A stretch of 64,000 bases of DNA, from contig NHZP01000022.1 in assembly GCA_003313425.1 (NCBI GenBank), forward strand, positions 1 to 64,000, written 5' to 3'. Below the pieces are notes generated by a model that saw nothing but the letters and a program-made list of their open reading frames with translations, ran no database searches and was not told where the DNA came from. Below, in pieces: positions 34,498-43,942 of the stretch (the stretch's first letter is position 1; every line of letters starts with the position of its first letter). The stretch is from Pseudopyrenochaeta lycopersici. Its lineage: Eukaryota > Ascomycota > Dothideomycetes > Pleosporales > Pseudopyrenochaetaceae. Made by a program: the position numbers and the translations under genes.

Positions 34498-36388
34498 TTA
34501 GGAATCGAATTTCTGCCCCGTCTTTATGTTACGTTGGCCTGATTGTTCAAAGACATTCTCCCACCTCATACCCAAACTCGCCATCAAACCAATAACACCA
34601 GCCAGAAGTACAGGGAAGAAACTCCACCTAATTGCCTCCACAATGCCTCTTTCTACCTCAACTCTGACTGTCTCATTTAAGGCGCCCTCATCGAACACCC
34701 TGCTCTTTGCACCACCGAGTGCACTTCTAATCTGTTCATCCGTGAAGTCTAGGCCAGTCAAGACGTTCCTGATATGGTTAAACCCGATGCTCTGGAATAT
34801 GAGCGATGTGAACGTCAGTGCAATGACGACAGAGCCCACTTGTGCATTATTAATGAAGCCAATCGCATCGGTTGTCTGGTTTGGTACTTTGGCCGTAGCG
34901 ATGGAGTATGCGCATTGTTGGGCTAGGGCCGTGCCAATCGCTAGCAGAATGCTCCAACCGTAAATTGCTCCACTTGATGTGTTTTCTTCAAGTAAGGCGA
35001 AAAATAGCGCGCCACCGATAGTATTGAAGATACCTGCTGCTAGATACCATGGGACGTAGTATTTGAATTTTGGTAGAAGTGCACCGTTTATAAATACGAC
35101 GACGATATTGAAGATGACTAAGGGAAGGAGGCGAACGGCGGAAGTTACGGCAGTCTCAGCTCGTGTGAATTGGAAGAACAGCGGTATGTAGTAGATTGGT
35201 ATAGCGAGTGCAGTTTGTACGCAGGCTTGTGCGATGAATAGGAGAAGAAAGGTTCTACTGCTGAGGAACTGAATGGGAAATATCCGGTTTGTCTGGGTGG
35301 TGAATATACAATTTTTTTGTTGGAAGCTGAAGAGGACGATCAGGATGGCGAATACGACAATGCTGCAAATGGTTCGTCCTGAATTCCATGGCCAAATTGT
35401 ACCGCCGATGGCGAAGCTGAGGACAAAACAGATATATAGGGCAGCATTCAAGACGATGCCTAACCAGTCGAGCTCTGATAGCCTCTTTAGTAAGCTTTCG
35501 CCGGGACGTGGCGTATGCGAGCGAATAGTGAAGAGGTAAATTGGTGAAAAGAGCCCGAAGAGTACTAGATTTATGTAGAATGCCTGAACCATTAGCTTGT
35601 GGTCATAATGGAAAACGGAGAATACTTTACCCATCTCCAGGTGGCCGGGCTATCAGCGAAGGCACCGCCAACTATAGGCCCTAGGATACAGCCCAAGCCC
35701 CATGTGATGCCACCGCCGCTGATGTAGAGGGACCGTTTCTCAAGGGTTGTGTTTTGTGACCATATGTTCAGTTGGCTTTGGATGCCAACTCGGACGTTCT
35801 TGAGTGCATAAGCATCAGACTGACTCACCCAAGGTACATTCCCGCACCTCCAGCACCTGCCCATACTCTCCCAACAATGAGCGCATTCATTGTGGGTGCA
35901 GCAGCACAAAGAGTACTTCCAGCAGCGAAGTGGACAAGGCTCCCGATATACATCCACTTTGTATCAAAGATGCTGTATGCCTTTGCCCAGGCCGCGATAG
36001 TGGCAATCGAACCAAGAGGAAATCCAATACCAAGCCATCCTAATTTCTCAACATTGCCGAAGCGTTCGACGACTGGACCTTGCACAACAGAGACTATAGT
36101 CGTGTCGAGACCATAGAGGAAAGCGGATGAGTAAACGGCAAATACTATGAGAAGCCATTGAACAACTGTGTATGGTGGAGTAGAAGGTTTCTGAGTGTCT
36201 GACTTGGTTGGCTCATCGCCAACGGAACTGAATTGTGTATCTATTACGTTGTCGCATTCGGGTTTTCTTTTGTCTGCTGGAGGTAACGTGTCCCACAAGC
36301 GAGCGCCGCGCACAAGCGAGCGCCGCGCACAAGCGAGCGCCGCACCCCACCAAGTTTGAGCACCTCTACCAGCGTACAGCTCAACCAT
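34498..36388 (-). CDS. MFS drug/metabolite transporter with transposon-derived N-terminus
   Basis: Exons are 36388-35829, 35775-35631 and 35583-34498 (introns 53 and 47 bp), giving 596 residues in the present allele. The helices carry MFS hallmarks of the 14-helix drug:H+ antiporter type: LYGLDTTIVS in helix 1 and the motif-C region TWGLGCILGPIVGGAFAD in helix 5. Such proteins export toxic compounds or secondary metabolites across the plasma membrane. The first 35 residues come from the pogo element's inverted repeat, which reads in frame into PPADKRKPE. The original start (ATG CTA) is at 38376-38371 beyond the transposon. Joining it to 36283 gives 563 residues in phase. Normal expression is doubtful because the promoter has been displaced. 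Confidence 0.85.
36284..36285. repeat. TA target duplication, left side of the pogo element
   Basis: A TA dinucleotide immediately outside the inverted repeat, matched at 38371-38372. TA duplication is diagnostic for the Tc1/mariner/pogo superfamily. Confidence 0.85.
36286..36352. repeat. Left inverted terminal repeat with three 17-bp units
   Basis: It contains three tandem CACAAGCGAGCGCCG(C/A) units, then CCCCACCAAGTTTGAGCACCTCT. Read leftwards on the minus strand it encodes the last transposon-derived residues fused to the MFS protein. The inner boundary is approximate. Confidence 0.8.
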
Positions 36389-36423
36389 AAATTCAAGTAA
36401 TCTATAGATATTAATATGCAAGC

Positions 36424-38265
36424 TTAAGTAGCACCTATAGTATCGTTTTTACACGTGCGCGAGTTATGCCCAGTCTCTCTGCACCTTTTACAGCGCGATA
36501 GAGCCCGGCTGCTAAGGCCTGATTGCTCCCTACTTTGACGCATTTCACGCCTAATCTGTTGATCAGCCTCTTGTTAAGTAGCTATATCCTCTCCAACTCC
36601 CTTTATTAAGACTCCTCCCTTCTGAATCCACTTTCTCTTGCGCTGCTTTCGCCGAGTTACTGCCTCATTAGCCTTCTTAAGGCTATTAATCCTACCCTCT
36701 ATCAGCTTAGCTCGATATGCCCCTACTATAGCCCCCTTTGTAAACTGATTAAGCGCCTTAATAATTGGGGCTGGTGATGAGCTCTTATGCCGTCGAACGC
36801 GATCGCTAATTAGAGTCGATTGAGCCTCAAACTCACGTGGGTTCCTTGGTGTTTGAGGCTCCCATAGAGCTCCTTGCTGAGCTCCTTGCTGAGCTCCTTG
36901 CTGAGCTCCTTGCTGAGCTCCTTGCTGAGCTCCTTGCTCAGTTCCTAGCTGAGCTCCTAGTTGAGCTCCTAACTGAGCTCCTAACTGAGCTCCTAGCTGA
37001 GCTCCTAGCTGAGCTCCTAGCTGAGCTCCTAGCTGAGCTCCTAGCTGAGCTCCTAGCTGAGCTCCTAGCTGAGCTCCTTCCTGAGCTCCTAACTGAGCTG
37101 GTGGTGATGGCGTACGCAGCTGGACATCTAGCCTTGACAAGACAACGTCTGGCTGGAGAGGAACAAGGCCTGCTCCTCGAAATGCTGAGCGTATATTGAC
37201 TGCAGTGAAAGCTTGATCAAATGCTGCTTTAAAGGCAGGCAGAAATTCAAGCTTAGTAATGTGGTTGATGTGGGCCTTGATCAAGCTCTCTATCTGGCGG
37301 CTGTACGCCTTCTTAAGAGGAGAGAAGCAGCCAACGTCAAGAGGCTGCAGCAGATGAGATGAGTGAGGTGGCATGCAGAGGGTATAGATGTTGCTCTCTC
37401 TGCAGATCTCTTGAAATTCAAGAGAGTGATGGCTCTCATGGCCATCAAGGATAAGCAGCCGACGCGCGCCTACTACCCTTGTCTTTGTATGAGCATCAAA
37501 GTGCTTTAGCCATGCTACTCCAAGCTGATTAGTTGTCCAGCCGTTGTCACTGACTGAGATAGCCCAGTCGCGTGGGATAGCTTCTTCCTGGTACCAGGCA
37601 CGATGGTGATGCTGGCCAGCAAAGATTAGGAAGGGTGGGATTGCCCAGCCAGCAGCGTTGATGCCTTGAATCAACGTTACCCACTCACGGTTGCCTGGCT
37701 GGATGGCCTTTGGCCGCCCTCTCCTCTCTGACCCAGTCACGACTAGCTGAGTCGTTATCTTGCCCATCATAAAGCCAGCTTCGTCAAAGTTAAATGTATC
37801 CTCATCTAGTATGCCGTACTTTGCCCTTGTCTCCTCTACTCGCTTGAACCAGCTATTAACTAACTTTGGATCCTCACATAGAGCTCTCTGCCTGTCGTAC
37901 GATCGGGTAAAACGCGTCGTCAGACTGTCTGTACGCTTGACAAAGTTAGATGGCCAATTTATGCCAACCTGACCTCCACCACGCGTTGATAGCAGCTCAT
38001 TAGCCATATCACGGATAGCTGCGTACGTAGGCGGAAATCCACGTTGATCTAGATCAAGTATATAATCAACTATCACCTCCTCTTCTAGCTGGGTAAGCTT
38101 CCTTGAGTTGGGCTGGCAATCGCGTCGAGCAGTAGTCCCAGCGCGTCGGCGACGGATTGTTCTTTCAGACACGTTAAAGATTGCTGCAGCAGGCCGGTTG
38201 CCACTAATTTGATGCGCATGAATAGCTGAGATAGCAAGCTGGATATCTGCTTCGTTTAAAGGCAT
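36424..38265 (-). pseudogene. Pogo-type transposase with one premature stop
   Basis: The frame starts at ATG 38265 and runs 563 codons to TAA at 36576-36574. An N-terminal psq-type helix-turn-helix (residues 5-43, NVSERTIRRRR) and a CENP-B-like second helix-turn-helix (about 60-125) precede the DDE_1 domain. That domain holds catalytic Asp161 (NFDEAGF), Asp274 (LILDGHES) and Asp310 (LQPLDVG), spaced DD35D. A GAQ/GAQL repeat occupies about 391-467. The same frame continues past the TAA for 49 codons to a stop at 36424 and contains a perfect zinc knuckle CKRCRETGHNSRTC (36451-36492). The TAA is most simply a CAA mutated in CpA context. The catalytic domain is intact, so partial activity is possible. 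Confidence 0.9.
36862..37100 (-). repeat. 12-bp minisatellite inside the transposase frame
   Basis: About twenty copies of GAGCTCCT(A/T)GCT-type units on the plus strand encode a GAQ(L/Q) tetrapeptide repeat in the transposase tail. Two sub-families are arranged in blocks: CTTGCT (encoding QGAQ) and CTAGCT/CTAACT (encoding LGAQ). The unit is a multiple of three, so copy-number change keeps the frame. Confidence 0.85.
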
Positions 38266-38305
38266 TTAAAGAGCGTGGTGTTGAGCTATTGTACGTTGAG
38301 ATGAG

Positions 38306-38370
38306 AGAGGTGCTCAAACTTGGTGGGGTGCGGCGCTCGCTTGTGCGCGGCGCTCGCTTGTGGGACACGT
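38306..38370. repeat. Right inverted terminal repeat with two 17-bp units
   Basis: This is the reverse complement of the left repeat but with only two of the 17-bp units. It ends TGGGACACGT and is followed by TA. Confidence 0.85.
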
Positions 38371-39160
38371 TAGCATTGTGAAACATGAAGTGCAATTGAG
38401 CTTCACGGGCACCTGGTTCGTGCAAAGGTGCGCTCAGCCGAGACCCCTACCCTTGGGTCGTTCTGCAGCGAGTTTGCGTTGGGCAAACCTAGAAATATTT
38501 CAATTTGGTTATAGTGATGGCATGAGAGATTTCCATAATTAAGAGCATCAGTTCGTGAAAGATGACCTGAGAGCAACAGATTTATGAAGTTGATAGTTTC
38601 TGCCAAGAATGACTCATGGTGGCTCAGAGTGCGGGGTCAGGAAGATAGGAAGGAGAACGTAAACTAAAAATTGTAAGAAGATCGAACCGAAACATTGGTC
38701 TCTGGGTTTAGATGGGAGATCATAGCATTGCCAGATGTTGTGTTTCGATAGAAGCAACATCATATGTTGCATGTTTGGACAATTAACTTTCCATCCCTGT
38801 GTCGCTAAGAACACACATACTTATTACTTTCATGCTTATCGTCTGTCTCATTCCCCTTGGCTCTCAGTCTTCTATGCTAAGCCGGATCCTTTGAGTTTAT
38901 ACATTATAGCCTCCATGTTCTCCCGCAATCCGATGCTTGACAGAGATCGTTCCCACAATCTCCGGCGATCAATAATTCCGCGCCCTAACATCTTTCTCCT
39001 GTAACCCATGTAGTTTTTGTAACTTTGAAGAAGGTGCGATGCCACTATCCATTAAGTCCTAGTGATTCTGAGTATATAAAGTCTCTGGACTAATAATCAA
39101 TGTAGCATCGTAGGGTGTTCAAACTCTTGCAGAATAATGTACATGAATGGATGCGCATCC
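38371..39160 (-). promoter_or_regulatory. Stranded start codon and original promoter of the MFS gene
   Basis: The minus strand reads CACA-ATG-CTA at 38380-38371, and the transposon starts immediately after. This is the natural first two codons of the MFS gene, shown by exact phase continuity with 36283 once the element and one TA are removed. The sequence upstream to 39160 is then the original promoter, sitting behind the 3' end of the acetoacetyl-CoA synthetase gene on the same strand. From the stranded ATG, translation would stop inside the inverted repeat. No other gene lies here. Confidence 0.75.
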
Positions 39161-41340
39161 TTAATGCGCTTCTGCCCATTTCGAGTACCAGTCGAGGCAC
39201 TCCGCATTAGCAACACTAGCACTCGTCTTTACATTCATACCGCACAAGATCTGCTTAACTGCTCCTTCCACCCTAATCACCATTAGCGTGATACAGTTAT
39301 ATGGTACACCCAACTTACTTTTTCCCGTTGGTGGTGACTGGAATCTCGGGACACTCGTCCACTACCGCTGGTACATGTCTGGCACTTAGCGCCTTCTTGA
39401 TTGTTATCTTCATTTTCTCAATTAAATCTGCCGAGAGCTGATGGTTCTCTGCCATCTTCAAGAAGAGAACAACGGTTTCATCAGTATCTATCTCCCGCCT
39501 TCGTCCAATGCACAAAGCATCTGCAACATCTTCCGGGAAGTGCTCGAGCACCACGTTGTAAATTTCTGCAGATCCGAAACGTACACCAGCCGGTTTGAGT
39601 ATGCCATCACTCCGACCAAGCATCCACAAACCGCCAGTTTCAGGATTGAACCGCACAAAATCACCATGATGCCATACTGGCTGACCTTTCTTGTTTGTAA
39701 AATGCTCAAAATAAGAACGCTGATACTTTCTCTCTCCCTCTGGCCCCCAGAACGTGACTGGCTGGCATATAAACGGTTTCGTGCATACCAAATCACCAGG
39801 TTCGCCAGTCGAAGATATATCGGAACCGGTAAAATCATAAGCAGCAATCGCCATGCCGAGGCCAGGGCCTTGAATCTCGCCTTCGTAGACTGGGAGAAGG
39901 GGGTTCGGTGCACCGAAGAGAGATATTATGTCAGTGCCGCCTGTTATACTTCCTAAATTGATAGTTGATGGGAAGGCGGAGTATACGTAAGAGAATGTAG
40001 AAGGAGCTAGTGGCGAGCCTGTGGAGTAAATAGCTTCTAGCTTGCTAAGTGATAAACCTGCAGTTCCAGGATCGACAGACTTCTGCTCGAGGATAGATAG
40101 GTACTTCGCAGATGTGCCAAAATGTGTAATGGCAAACTCGTCAATTAGGCGATGCATGGCGAGGTCATCTGAAGTTGATGATAATGGATCGGCCTCGTTC
40201 AGATAGCGAAAAGGCGAACCGTCGTAGAGCACAAGCGTTGCCCCTGACGCCAGACCTGAGACGAGCCAGTGCCACATCATCCATGTGCAGGTTGTGAAGT
40301 AAAACAGTCGTGATCGAGGCGAGATCGAGCAATGGATGATGTGTTCCTTTTTATGCTGAAGCAGGGTGCCAATGGCACCGTGAACAATGCACTTGGGTGC
40401 GCCTGTAGTGCCGCTTGAGTAAAGGATATAAACAGGTTGATCTGGCGGAAGTTGTTTGAAAGTGAGTTTGTCAATGGATGTCAATGTCGTAAATGTTGCG
40501 TAGTCATAAGCTTTACCGGAGGGCACTGAAATTGAGGACATGTCGACATTCACGGAAGCCACAGTAGCGAAGATTACAACTGCTTGCAGGGATAAAAGAT
40601 TACTAGCGATCTCGTTGACCTTGGGCAGAATAGGGTGACTTCGACCGTTATAAAATGCTGCGTTGTCCACAAATAAGAGGGTGGGCTCAATCTGTCGTAG
40701 TCGCTCAAGGACAGCGTGTACACCAGTATCTGGACTGACGGCGGTCCACACCGCTCCAAGCGATGTAGCACCCAGCATGGCTACTAGCGCGTTTGTGTGG
40801 TTTGCAACATATCCTGCGACACGGTCACCCTCTTTCAGTCCGAGAGCTATCATGCCGGCTTGGCATAGCTTGACCTTTTCTCTCAGCTCTTTCCATGTTA
40901 CTACGCTTCGTGTGATCTCAGTTGCAGCGAATATGGCAGGCGAATCGGGGTCGACTTGTTGTGTGGGGAAGAGTAGATTCTCGGCGAAGTTCAGTCTGGC
41001 TCCCTGGAAGAAGGCAGGACGAGGAAACATGGGCGCTTCGGAGTCGACGGCCTTTGCCTCATTAGCAAGGTAGCGAGCGACGAAGATGTAAGATGATATT
41101 TCTCACCGATGACGGATCCCCTTGATGCCGAATACCAACGAAGTCCCAAACTCTTCCCCAGAACTCGGCAACGTTGTCGCAACTCCATTTATGGAGCTCA
41201 TGAAAATTCGACATGTCGAGTCTATACGACTGGTTTATCAATTGAAGGAACTCGTACATGGGAGTAGACTGAGGAGAGGCATGTCTCCAAAGCAGCTTAG
41301 ACCTTCCTGAGGTACTGTTGGCGCCATTGATGTCGTTCAT
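39161..41340 (-). CDS. Acetoacetyl-CoA synthetase
   Basis: Exons 41340-41107, 41051-39319 and 39272-39161 (introns 55 and 46 bp) give 692 residues, the usual size. The N-terminal helix region (FHELHKWSCDNVAEFWGRVWDFVGI) and NFAENLLFP are typical of the acetyl/acetoacetyl-CoA synthetase group. The AMP-binding P-loop is YILYSSGTTGAPKCIVHG. GEPGDLVC, WHHGDFVRF and GRSDGILKPAGVRFG mark the adenylate-forming core, and the catalytic lysine lies in VTTNGKK at the third exon junction. The enzyme activates acetoacetate with ATP and CoA in the cytosol, feeding ketone-body carbon into sterol and lipid synthesis. The protein would lose its last 37 residues if the third intron were not removed. Confidence 0.93.
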
Positions 41341-42263
41341 AGCGTGTGATTGTCAATGATTCATAATATGTGAGTACTAGTAGAGGTCTAGCAAATTGCG
41401 AGGATAGTCTTGCTGAGTGGTGACGGCTGTGGCAGGTAGCAGATGTTTTTTTAACCCCTGCAGCGATCGTTCCTTCCCTCGGTTCCATCCCCACCTTCCT
41501 TGACCCCACGGGTTCTTCCGGACACGGAAATGGCCCGGTTCCACACCGTGCTACCATGTTTTCTTCCTTCAGGCACCGTTCACCAACGCGCGCATCGTAG
41601 AGGGATCAAGTACCATGACTCAGCACTGTATACGATCATTTGGGGAGGTTCTGAAATGCTTGAGATAGAAAATTTGCAGATTTGGGATCTAACGTTATCT
41701 TACATTTTGTTCGACCGAGGCTTTTGCTTTCGGGTGTGGTTCGACACCTTTACGAATGTCCCCATCATCAAGCAGGCGGCGACCCCGCATTTGAGCAAGA
41801 AGTCTTCGGGGTGTTTGAAGGCTTTGTTACCCTATAAGGCCATGCCACAATATGAAAAAGTGGCGCGCAAGAAAAGACCATATACCTTGTAAGGCAATCG
41901 TATTGGAGTCGATTATCCACTTCTTTAAACTTAGTTGCTCTGGTATCGGAAGGAATATTTCCACGTCTTCTAGTTCTAAGTTTTGTTGAGCTCGAGGCAT
42001 AGATGACGTGGCTGATCTGCTTCCTGGCTCAGTGGGAATACCTGCATTTTCAATATTGGAGGCTGTCACGGTCAGCACTTCACAGGTCACCGTACCGCAC
42101 AAATTCTGTGCACAATCATTCATTGTCGCGAGGCTTCCTACACACCAGCCATTCTTCTAACCTACATAATTCAAATTTAGAGATGGTATTAAGAGTAAAA
42201 CAGACAAAAACGGAGACCATCTGTTGCTACCACATCTTTCACAACCAATCTAATCAGTTCGGC
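41341..42263. other. Intergenic spacer
   Basis: This holds the promoter of the acetoacetyl-CoA synthetase gene and the 3' flank of the FAD oxidase. Frames at 41500-41892 (plus) and 42123-41827 (minus) have no splice or domain support. Confidence 0.4.
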
Positions 42264-43942
42264 CTAATCACAACCCGAATTTGCATGCGCAACTTTGAAC
42301 CCACCGTGCATCAAATCCGTGAACACGCGCCCCGGGTCGTACTTCGCTCTAATTTGTTTTAGCTTCTCCACGTTCTCCCTGCCATAGCTCTCAAACACGA
42401 GCTGTCCCTTGTTTGCATCATTGAGATAAACATAGCCAATAGTGAGATCCTCCTCTGCCAGTTTGTTTTCCATCTCCGTATTGACATCTAGTAAAAACTG
42501 CTCAATTTCTGCATCATTAGCTGCGTTGCTCCAAGAGATTGCCTCTTCGACCCAGAATTGCGGCTCGATTGAGACATTCATGGGTGTGCCTTGGGAATGC
42601 TCAGCGAACGTGCGTGTAACTGCATTGTATGCTAGTCCAGCGAAAAAGCCAGGAACGCGGTTTGCTATGTTGCTTGATTGTAGCGCAGAAAACCAGATAT
42701 CATGCACAATGTCCATGGCTTTCCGTGTTGCTTTGATAGGTACGACACGGAATCGTTGACGGAAACCATGACCTGGGCCACCAGCTTCGAATGCAGGTCT
42801 CAGTAGGCGGCTGTAAGTTGCGAGAGACATCGGGTGCACTGTCGAGCTGGAGTTGACCGACTCGATACTACCATCATAGAACGTTGCGATGGGTCCTGAT
42901 GCTGGGGCAACGGAGCCGTTGTAAAATATCGTGGCTTCGTAGGAGGGTACTGTGAAGTTTGGGCCCCATCTAATGACGGGAGTGAGTGATGCATGCGTAT
43001 CCTCGTCGCCGTAAAGGGTGAAGTTGAGCAGGGCATTAAGGTATAAATCCTTCGTCTCTTCGGTCTCCACGTATGAAGCTTCCGCACGGAGAGCGATTTC
43101 GAGCGGAAATGTCTGCAGATAAAAACGGGTTACGAGCGCGAAGGAGTTACCGCCTCCTTGCAATGCCCAGTACAGATCCGAGTACTTGCTATCCGCAGTC
43201 ACGGTTGCGATCGTGCCGTCCGCAAGGACACACTGCATCACCACGTTAACTTCATGTGTACTGCGTCATCAGGAATATTAGGGCCTCACCTCATACGCCT
43301 TGATTTTTCCTTCGGAAGATGCAAAGCCATGAGCATAGCTGAAGTAACTTATCCCGCCACCAAGAAGGAGTCCGGGTACTCCAACAGGTGCAAGCCTCCC
43401 ACCAACAACGGTCAAATTCGTGCCGTCCATGTATATAAAAACATCGCCCCATCGCGGTCCAGGACCTATAGACATTGTCTGTCTATCTTCGGAAAGCTTC
43501 AGCGTCCTGAGATTCGAGCTAGAGATCTGCACGCCGGTGGAGTTGATATTCGCGGCATCCGGAATCGGCATGTGGCCACCCCCCCTCATGGCAAACGGTG
43601 TCGATGAGTTCTTCAAGGCCTTGACAGCATATGACAAGTCTTCAGCATTTCTGGGAGCAAAGACGCAGGCTGGCCCTAGCCAAGCCGACGCATCCCATGA
43701 GACTGCGATGGCATTGTCTGTCAGAGTGGGTGTACTGCAATGGGAGATGATCAAGTACCTTGGCTTTCTTTTATGTAGCCTTCATCACTGGGCAAGTATG
43801 TTATATTTGCAAATTTATGCTTAAGAAGATTGCACACAATGGTAGGATCAGCTAGAACTTTCCCTACATCTGCGGTATTTCGTAGAGGCTTTGTCCAAGC
43901 AGACACCATAGGAAGCAAAGCAAAAATAAGAGAAGGATGCAT
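42264..43942 (-). CDS. Secreted FAD-linked oxidase of the berberine-bridge (VAO) family
   Basis: Exons 43942-43759, 43717-43290 and 43232-42264 (introns 41 and 57 bp) give 526 residues. A signal peptide (MHPSLIFALLPMVSA) points to secretion, and NST/NFT-type glycosylation sites are present. The FAD domain has RGGGH with His110, the usual site of covalent flavin attachment, and VGVPGLLLGGGISYFS. The Cys of bicovalent members is absent from SYAHGFA. The C-terminal BBE motif is YGRENVEKLKQIRAKYDPGRVF. The second junction gives KAYECVLADGTI, aligning with the family's FEVVLADG strand; a 36-bp alternative intron was considered less likely. The family oxidises sugars, alkaloids or secondary metabolites with O2. 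The substrate is unknown. Confidence 0.9.

Larger units (their letters stand above)
36286..38370 (-). mobile_element. Pogo/Fot-type DNA transposon inserted in the MFS gene
   Basis: This 2085-bp element begins ACGTGTCCCA and ends TGGGACACGT. Its inverted terminal repeats are about 65 bp on the right and longer on the left, because a 17-bp unit (CACAAGCGAGCGCCGCG) is present three times on the left and twice on the right. TA flanks both ends. It encodes one transposase of the pogo DDE type on the minus strand. Unlike the block at 1-17460 it shows almost no RIP, so it arrived recently or escaped the process. Confidence 0.93.

Noticed and set aside
36837..37199. Plus-strand frame encoding LLAELLAE repeats
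   Set aside because: It is the complement of the transposase minisatellite; the repeat unit of 12 bp keeps all frames open.
43261..43296. A 36-bp intron in the FAD oxidase (donor GTATGA)
   Set aside because: It is in phase, but shorter than any other intron here. The 57-bp alternative gives the better family match AYECVLADGTI.
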